Positions 57,701-64,000 of a DNA stretch of 64,000 bases are shown in pieces (positions within the stretch are counted from its first letter, which is position 1; each line of letters begins with the position of its first letter). Origin of the DNA: Tolypeutes matacus (taxonomy: Eukaryota > Chordata > Mammalia > Cingulata > Chlamyphoridae); NCBI GenBank assembly GCA_026826555.1, contig JAKSZT010038599.1:1619801-1683800 (forward strand), written 5' to 3'. The translations under genes were made by a program, and so were the position numbers. The notes under the pieces were generated by a model, which saw only the letters and a list, made by a program, of their open reading frames with translations, searched no databases and was not told the origin of the DNA.

Positions 57701-57885
57701 TGATGAATGTTTGGGCTTCTGTATTTTCTCCTAAAAGCTATATCGAGGACAGTATTCATTGGCTTCATCTTTGGAGGCACAAACTGGTTTTCAAAATATT
57801 CTGCACAGAATAGGTGCATCACTTAATCTGTCAAATTAATAATGTTAACACATGTGAATGCTTCATTTTTAATTTACATACCACA
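54736..57885. other. Unassigned intergenic sequence
   Basis: About 3.1 kb without a repeat family, gene or RNA that I can name. L2-like wording near 57440-57720 is too weak to annotate. The frames of up to 91 codons are isolated. Confidence 0.45.
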
Positions 57886-58070
57886 TGTTTAGTTTCCTAG
57901 CTGCTGAAACAAAAACCCATGTTGTGTCCCATGAAACAGCAGCAGGTATCATACTGAAAAATAAAATAGGAAGAGACCCAGCAGGGACTTCCCTACACTG
58001 CCCCACAATTTGGCCTGTTAAGATTTTGAAGAAAGAGACACTGAACACCGGAGTGATCAGTGTTTAAGCA

Positions 58071-58076
58071 TTTATT
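58071..58076 (-). terminator. Polyadenylation signal of the nested ERV LTR
   Basis: AATAAA on the minus strand, in the R region of the LTR at 57920-58341, followed by GT-rich sequence. Confidence 0.6.
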
Positions 58077-58120
58077 AGGGGAACTGACAGAGACCTACAG
58101 CTACCTCACAGAGGAAAGCA

Positions 58121-58133
58121 AGATTATATAGGG
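58121..58133 (-). promoter_or_regulatory. TATA box of the nested ERV LTR
   Basis: On the minus strand CCCTATATAATCT, about 210 bp into the LTR, with the polyadenylation signal about 50 bp downstream. This is the typical LTR core promoter spacing. Confidence 0.6.
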
Positions 58134-59967
58134 CTGGGGGGAACGAAGGTGGCCAAATGCAGAGACTTGCATATAAATTTTGAGAAAACGTCTAGGTATG
58201 TGATCTTTTCCAAAAACAAATTGTGCTCAGGGCAGACAGTGTTCAGAGTTATATAGTAGCTGAAGCTAGGCATGCTTCCAGGAAGGTGACAGGGATGAAG
58301 TCAATTCTAGCTCAGGTAGGCGATGCTATTTGAACCATACAACCATATAATAGTTGACTTAAACAATAGGAATTTATTGGCTTATGGCATTGAGGCTAGA
58401 AGTCCAAAATTGAAGTGTCAGAAAGGCTATGCTTTATCCCAGAAGACTGTAGCATTATGCAGCTGACTGCCAGAGAAACTAGCCCTTGGCTTTTCTGTTA
58501 CCTGGCAATGTACATGGAGTCATCTTTTCCTTTTTCTTCTGGGTTCTGTTGACTTACAAGTTACATCTGCTCTCTATAGCGTCTCTATTTATCTAACTTT
58601 CATTCTACTTATAAAAGCCTCCAATAATCCAGATTAAAGCCCAACCTGATTCAGGTGGGCCGCACCTTAACTGAAATAAGGTCTTGAAGAGATCTTATTT
58701 ACAATGGCTCTATATTCACTACAATGCAGACGAAAATCAAACTCATCTAAACAGGGATACATAGTTCAATCCACCATAGACCAACCTCTGGAGCCAACAA
58801 AAGACATGTTCTTCCCACAAGTAAAATACATTCATCCCATCACAACATCCCAAAAGTCTTAAGTCATTTCAGTAAGAAAGCTAAGTTCAAAGTCTCATCA
58901 AGATCATTTATAGGTGTGGCCTGTTCTGAGGCAAAATTTCCCTCTGTTTGTGGTCCCTTTCCAATATACAATGGAACGATAGGCATAGGATAAACACCCA
59001 CATTACAGAAGGAGAAATTGGAAGGAAAACAGGGGTCACAGGTCCCAAACAATTCCCAAGCCCAGAGGTCAAACTCTATAGATTTCAAGGTCTGAAAGTC
59101 ATCTATATATCCATGTTTTGTCCTCCAGTACTGATGGAGCTGCACCCCTCCCAAGTGCTTTACAGTGGCCAAAATTTACTCAAGGCACAGACCTCACCCC
59201 CTCTGAATATTGGGATGGTGGGGTGGCATTCTCTCAGAACAACGGGGTACAAGGCATATCCTCTCCAAGCCCCTCCAGGCACAGGGGCAGACTGCATCTT
59301 CCACACACTTAAGTGGGTCCATCCTCTTGGCTCAAGAAGATCTGTTCAATCTAGACCTTGGCTTCTATGGTTCTGCCCTTGAAGTGATTCTTCCCTCAAT
59401 TTATCTCTTCTCTGTCCCTTACAATACAAGCTGGCAGTGGTTCTGCTCATTAAAATTATGCAAAAATTGTCAACTTTGCATGCACTTCGGGCAAATCCAA
59501 ATCATCAACATTAGAACTTTCTACAGATCCTTCCTGGATTACTGCCTTTCCAGCCCTGACTTCCATTCAAATGGCTGACTGAATCCATTGTTCAGCCGTA
59601 CTCTCTTTAGCAAAATGTTGTTCAGTTAAAGCCTCACATGAAGACCTGTCCTCCAGAGACCCATTTTCCCAAAGCTCAGGGAGGTCCCTGATATATCCAC
59701 TTCTGGCTTAGTCTGAATGAACACTGTCTGGATATGCCCAGATTTTTCCAAACAATAAATTTCTGGTTTATTTGTGCTTAAGAGTTCAATTCTCAGCTTA
59801 TACCTTTCCTGTCACATTTTAGTAATAACCTACAAGGAGAAGCCAGGCTACACACTTACCTTAGAAATCACCTCAGCTAAATGTACAGCTTCAGTTTTAC
59901 AAGGTCCACGTTCTGACATCAGAATACAATTTTGCCAATTTCACTGCCACTTTATTACAAAGATCAC

Positions 59968-60250
59968 TGTGATAGTATGAAGCTGTTTGTACCTCAGAAA
60001 AATACCTTAAATTTAATCTATTCCTGTGGGTGTGAAACCATTTTGATCAAGCTCCTTCAGTTAAGGAGTGACCAACCTCAATCAGGAGGGGTCTTTATCT
60101 TATTACTGGAGCCCTTTATAAGTGGAGTGAATTTCAGACAGAGGGAAGGCAAGAGGAAGTTAAGAAGCTATAATCAAGGAATTCCAGAAAAGAAGGGAGA
60201 GACCAGGAGGCACCACCAAATGCCTTGCCATGCTATAGAGAAGCCAAGAA
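59968..60250 (+). mobile_element. Truncated LTR (sense) inserted in the MaLR internal region
   Basis: TGTGATAGTATGAAGCTG, 'tcctgtgggtgtgaaacc', 'tggagccctttataagtgg' and the following purine-rich zone match the 5' half of the LTR at 25005-25490. The 3' half is missing. It lies in the opposite orientation to the provirus that it interrupts. The right edge is approximate. Confidence 0.7.
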
Positions 60251-60454
60251 GTGAGTATGTAAATGCTACAGTGTTTGGGGAGAAAGCATCTCTATTTCAT
60301 TGGAAGTACCTTTGAAATTCATATTTTTATCAACAGTGTCTTCAGAGAAATCTAGGTTTTTCTATTTCAGCACCTCACAATTCTACCAACCTCTACTCTT
60401 TACCCCATTCCAGACATTTTCTCATTGTTTGGTGTTTATAGGAGCAGCACCCCA

Positions 60455-60471
60455 TTGCTGGTACCAAAAAA
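60455..60471 (-). promoter_or_regulatory. Primer-binding-site-like sequence of the antisense provirus
   Basis: On the minus strand, directly after the 5' LTR, TTTTTTGGTACCAGCAATGGGG-type sequence is found (shown here in part). It resembles the tRNA-Leu-complementary site after which ERVL elements are named. Confidence 0.5.
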
Positions 60472-60621
60472 TGTTTAGTTTCCTGGCTGCTAAAACAAAT
60501 ACCATGCAATTGGTTGCCTAACAACAGGAATTTATTGACTCACAGTTTCAGAGGCTAGAAGACCTGCTTTTTCTTGGAGTTGATAACTTCTGGCTCATCG
60601 ACAATCCTTGGGATTACTAGA

Positions 60622-61480
60622 TATTTTAGATTTTTAAGCTGTTCAAACAACTACTATGAAATAATGGGAATTTATTTGCTCACAGTTTGAGGCTGATAAA
60701 AAGTCCAAATCAAGGCATCATCAAGGTGATGCTTTCTCCTAGAAAACTGTGGCATTCTGGGGCTGGCTGACAGTGATACTGAGGTCCTTAGATTGTCACA
60801 TCCCAAGGCTCATGGTGACATCTCCTGTTCTCTCCCTTCTTTTCCAGATTCAGCTTATTGCCCCTTGTGACTTTCTCTCTCTGTGTCTATATTTCATTTT
60901 TTTATAAAGGATTCCAGTAATAGGATTAAGACCTATCCTAATTGAGGTTAGTCACAGCTTACTTGAACTAGCCTCTTTAAGAAGTCCTATGTAAAATGAA
61001 TTCATACCCACAGGAATGGATTAAATTTAAGAAAATGTTTTACTAGGGTACATACAGCTTCAAACTATCACACTCCACCCACTGGACTCCAAAAAGGCAT
61101 GTTCTTTTTATATGCAAAGTACATTCATTCCATCACAATGTCCCAAAAACCTTCAGTCATTTCAGAAACAATGCTTAGTAGGAAGTCTCATCACAATCAG
61201 TTAGAGGTGTGGTCTGTCATAGAGCACAGTTCCCCTTGGTCTGCAGGTCTGTTAAACCTAAAGAACAAATTATCTGCTTCTGACATCAGTGGAGGGACAG
61301 ACACAGGATAAACATTTCCATTCCAGAAAGGGGACATTGGAAAGAAAACAGGGGCCATGGGTCCCACACAATTCCAAAACCCAGCAGGGCATACTTCATT
61401 AGATTTCATGAGGATGTGAAAATCATTTATGGAATGATGTTTTGGAAGATTCAATAAAGACAAATTCATGGTCTTTGAAA
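60622..61480 (-). mobile_element. Second antisense MaLR element: 3' LTR plus part of internal region
   Basis: The LTR spans about 60622-61072, ending TATCACA on the plus strand. Directly next to it, on the minus strand, is the polypurine-like AGTGGGTGGAG. The internal piece 61073-61480 is homologous to 58780-59110 ('cattcatcccatcacaac' against 'cattcattccatcacaat') and to 6430-6650 of the first provirus. The 5' part of the element is missing. The 90-codon minus-strand frame at 61197-61469 lies in this internal piece. Confidence 0.75.
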
Positions 61481-62995
61481 TTAAAATGTAGCTGTCCTAT
61501 ATATAAAGTCCATAATTTTGAGCAAGTTACTAAAGGCTCCTAGTTTTCAGATTTCTCATTAGGAAACACAAATTTTTATGAAGTTGTTTGAGTATTGAGT
61601 TAAAAAATGCATATCTAACACATTCACTGACATATATTATGTCATCAATAACTACTAAGCCATTTTCCATGTTTCTTCTTTCCCTCTCTTTTTCTGTATC
61701 TGAAATATTCAATGTCTGCCTAATTATATTATGCCTACAGAGCACCCTATGGTTAATTTTCACTGGGAGAGAAAAAAAACATTCCAGATCTATGTACTGT
61801 TCTGTATAAATAAAAACTTCTGGCTTGATTAAATGTCAACAGTCAGAAATGTGCTTGTATAGCTGAGTTCCCTGGTAATTAATTCTGACTTGTAAAATTC
61901 AAGGACATTCTTTGTATAGCTAGCAAAATTGTTTAGCATTGGAGAAGTCCCATAGCAACATAATAGTTAATTTGCTAATTGCTTTACTTTCTATGAGTAT
62001 TAACAAGACAGAACTCAGTTATTTTTGAAATCTATATATATGTAATTAATGTAGCCTATATTACTTATGACTTATTGAATATTTCTTAGACAGTTATGTA
62101 TATTTTATGTGTTACATATAAAATTATCTTTATTTATATTTAATTTAGCTATAATTCCATTTCAAATAAATACATAGAAATATTACATTTTTAAAAAATC
62201 TATAATCAATTATGTTTAATTTTTAATACAGTTAATATACAATTAGATTACACTATGAGAAATCAAATAAAAAATAGCAAGTCTACAGCCTGCCTAGGTG
62301 GTTACATAATCTTGGGAAACAAGTACAATTTTTTTCTTAGATATCCACCTGTCTTTATCTGAAACCACTCAAAATGTACTGCAATTATCTTGGCTACCAT
62401 CTTGTGCCTCTTAGAACGGATCACTCAGGATTCACCATAGAAAAGCCAGGTGGAGTCAAATGACTCAACAAAAGAAACCAGAATATTGAAACAAAGGCAC
62501 TTTTATGCAGGAACTGTGGCAAAGGCCTAGCATTTTTACTGCCACTAGAGTTAAGCAATATGAGATATCTCAAAGGTAAAAATAATTGCATTGATAAGTC
62601 CACATCATACTCCTGCCATTTCACTTGAAAGATGGTTGGGAAGGTACTTTCATAAAGAAAGAATGTGTAGTCTATACAACCTCTTGGAAGATCATAGAAA
62701 GTTAAATACAACATCAGATATATTGCAAATAATTGAGACCACACTAAAATACAAAAGGTGTGAGTGGAATAATTTTGATGCTGTCTAGTGAGTGAAAAAA
62801 GAAAGAAAAAAAATTCAATATCCTTGCTCCAACTTCAAAGAAGCCATGCATACTCTGAAAAATTATGTTAAAAACTATCAACTATGTCAGAAATGGTCAT
62901 TATGGAATATCACCAAGAAAAAAAAATGTGGTGAAATAAAATAATCATAATTTTGACACAAGAAAATATTGACACACATAGGAAATATTTCTTAC
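61481..62995. other. Unassigned intergenic sequence
   Basis: A possible MIR scrap occurs near 61510-61570 ('tgagcaagttactaaaggc'). The 107-codon frame at 62421-62744 (minus) has no recognised motif. Otherwise AT-rich and unassigned. Confidence 0.45.
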
Positions 62996-63733
62996 TAATA
63001 TCAGACATTTAGTAATCTGGTGCCTTATTTTATGATGTGCCTTTTAAGTCTCTTGCACATATAACTATTGAGTTTGCTGTCCTTTTGAACATGGATTTGT
63101 AGACTTTGGGGGATTATATCCAATAGATATATCTTCTTCTATCCTGTGTTTTGCCTTTTCACTTTCTTAATTGTCTTCTAATAGAAGGTTCTAATATTAA
63201 TGAAAACCAATTTGCAATATCTTATTTATGGGTGGTTAGTGTTTTATGTTACCTAGTAAATCTTTTCTTACCCCAATTTCATGGAGCTGTTTTCCCATAT
63301 ACCCTTCTGGAAGGTTTATTATTTTGCTGTCTATATTTAGATGTATAATCTTCATGGAATTAATATTTTTCATGTAGTGTGCAATAGGAAATAATATTTT
63401 TTTGCCTTACTCCATGTTGCGTCGAGCATAATGTTGAATACAGTGGTGATAAAATGAATCCTTGATTCACTGATTATAGAGAGAAAAAATTAATATTGAA
63501 TATTAAGTATAAATATTGAATACAAAGTATGATGGCCAGTATAGATTTTTTAAAAATACTCTTTTGCATATTACATAGAAGCTCTTTGCTATCCTTAGTT
63601 TGCCAGGAGTAGTCTTGTATGAATGGAGATATAAAATTCTTTCATTTTCTTGATGGACTGGTAAATATTAAAATTATTCTGAAGTTCATTCTTTATTTCT
63701 AGTAGTGTTTTGACTTTAGAATATACTTTGTCT
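62996..63733 (-). mobile_element. Old L1 ORF2 fragment (antisense), cut by the young L1
   Basis: Plus-strand wording such as 'tcttctaatagaaggttcta' (63172), 'agtaaatcttttcttacccc' (63255), 'aatgttgaatacagtggtga' (63430), 'gtatgatggccagtatag' (63527) and 'tagtttgccaggagtagtct' (63596) is the reverse complement of L1 ORF2 through the reverse-transcriptase region. Many indels are present. It ends where the young L1 begins. Confidence 0.7.
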
Positions 63734-63734
63734 G

Positions 63735-64000
63735 AGGGAGGGGCCAAGATGGCATTAGTGTAGGAGGGCGCACACTGCAAGCTCCCAGAGCAAGGCGGAT
63801 TGTGGACGGGGTCCTGCCCGGGGGTCTGTGCTGTGCACGCGTGGAGTGAGAAGCTTGGGACATCTATCTGTGCGGATCGGCGGCGTGGACCGAACGGTGG
63901 AGATTCGTGAGTTTTGAGGCTGCCGGTGGAGGTTGGCACAGGCGGCTGAGCCCCACGGTTAGGGAAAAATAAAATAAAACGGCCATTTGGAGCCGTGGGC
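63735..64000 (+). mobile_element. 5' end of a young full-length-type L1 (runs off the window)
   Basis: It starts GGGAGGGGCCAAGATGGC, the typical first bases of mammalian L1 5' UTRs (human L1 begins with a near-identical block). The next 250 bases are GC-rich with many intact CpG sites, unlike everything around them, which argues for a fairly recent insertion. It lies in opposite orientation inside an older L1. ORF1, ORF2 and the 3' end would lie beyond position 64000, so completeness and activity cannot be judged here. Confidence 0.88.
63742..63753 (+). promoter_or_regulatory. YY1-type site at the L1 5' end
   Basis: GGCCAAGATGGC contains the AAGATGGC core recognised by YY1. In human L1 a YY1 site at this very place directs accurate transcription start at the first base. 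Its function here is inferred by analogy. Confidence 0.6.

Larger units (their letters stand above)
57920..58341 (-). mobile_element. ERV solo LTR (antisense) nested in a MaLR LTR
   Basis: 422 bp that break the host LTR cleanly. On the minus strand it runs TGTATGGTTC to GGGACACAACA, TG...CA. It has a TATA box in CCCTATATAATC and, about 50 bp further, the polyadenylation signal CTAATAAATGC followed by a GT-rich stretch ('cggtgttcagtgtctc'). This compact U3-R-U5 layout is that of a class I or II ERV, not of the MaLRs around it. A target duplication is only suggested (ACCCA on the left, ACCA on the right). Confidence 0.78.
57886..58779 (-). repeat. 3' LTR of the antisense MaLR provirus, split by a solo LTR
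   Basis: The plus-strand left piece TGTTTAGTTTCCTAGCTGC (57886-57919) and the right piece from 58342 on ('aacaataggaatttattggc') join into one LTR of the family seen at 3968 and 60622. The inserted element is 57920-58341. The LTR ends near CCACCATA (58779). Confidence 0.75.
57886..60605 (-). mobile_element. MaLR-type provirus (antisense), broken by two younger LTRs
   Basis: On the minus strand the order is: 5' LTR (60472-60605, truncated), internal region (60471 down to 58780), 3' LTR (58779 down to 57886). The internal start RC-reads TTTGGTACCAGCAATGGGG, a leucine-tRNA-type primer-binding site in the expected place. The internal text then follows MST/THE1-type internal sequence. It continues in register on the two sides of the inserted LTR at 59968-60250 ('gtgatctttgtaataaagtg' in reverse complement, next to the insertion). 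No retroviral proteins are encoded. The open frames of up to 144 codons at 58948-59578 are on the opposite strand and are not genes. Confidence 0.78.

Noticed and set aside
58948..59578. Open frames of 122-144 codons on the plus strand, the longest in the window
   Set aside because: They lie antisense to the internal region of a MaLR provirus, overlap each other in different frames and show no domain motif.

Overview
The window looks like a stretch of gene desert from a placental mammal. I found no protein-coding gene, rRNA, tRNA gene or CRISPR array. Nearly every recognisable feature is a transposable element or a simple repeat in an AT-rich, CpG-poor background. The short open frames fall in repeats or random sequence. 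The tRNA-derived SINEs at 14.5, 18.9, 46.4 and 54.6 kb have the sequence of the DAS-SINE family described from armadillos. Together with MaLR-type LTR families that I do not recognise from primates or rodents, this points to Xenarthra, most likely an armadillo (a sloth or anteater cannot be excluded).

Layout. 0-9.9 kb: an ancient MLT1 LTR, LTRs of a lineage-specific MaLR family and a complete but non-coding MaLR provirus at 5241-7354, followed by MIR copies. 10-20.5 kb: a HAL1/L1-like element cut by two LTRs, an unclassified poly(A) retroposon on the minus strand, old L1 pieces on both strands and two SINEs. 20.5-31.4 kb: mostly unassigned sequence with several solo LTRs, two of them with perfect 5-bp target duplications. 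31.4-42.3 kb: almost no recognisable repeats beyond MIR and microsatellites. 42.4-51.4 kb: a solo LTR, a decayed 4-kb L1 with a SINE inside its ORF2 remnant, and a second copy of the unclassified retroposon. 51.4-57.9 kb: largely unassigned, with one hAT-type miniature element and one SINE. 57.9-61.5 kb: a nested pile of LTR elements on the minus strand. 63.0-64.0 kb: an old antisense L1 broken by the CpG-rich 5' end of a young L1 that runs off the window.

The elements record an order of events. L1, HAL1, L2, MIR and MLT1 are the oldest layers. MaLR relatives landed in them (for example an LTR inside the HAL1 3' region). SINEs, and finally the young L1, are the most recent. The best candidate for something undescribed is the retroposon family with copies at 14.2-15.7 kb and 50.0-51.4 kb. 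It has an L1-like 3' end and an A-rich tail, and it shares a segment of roughly 130 bp with an LTR-like element at 30.8-31.4 kb. All family names come from pattern recognition; no database search was run.
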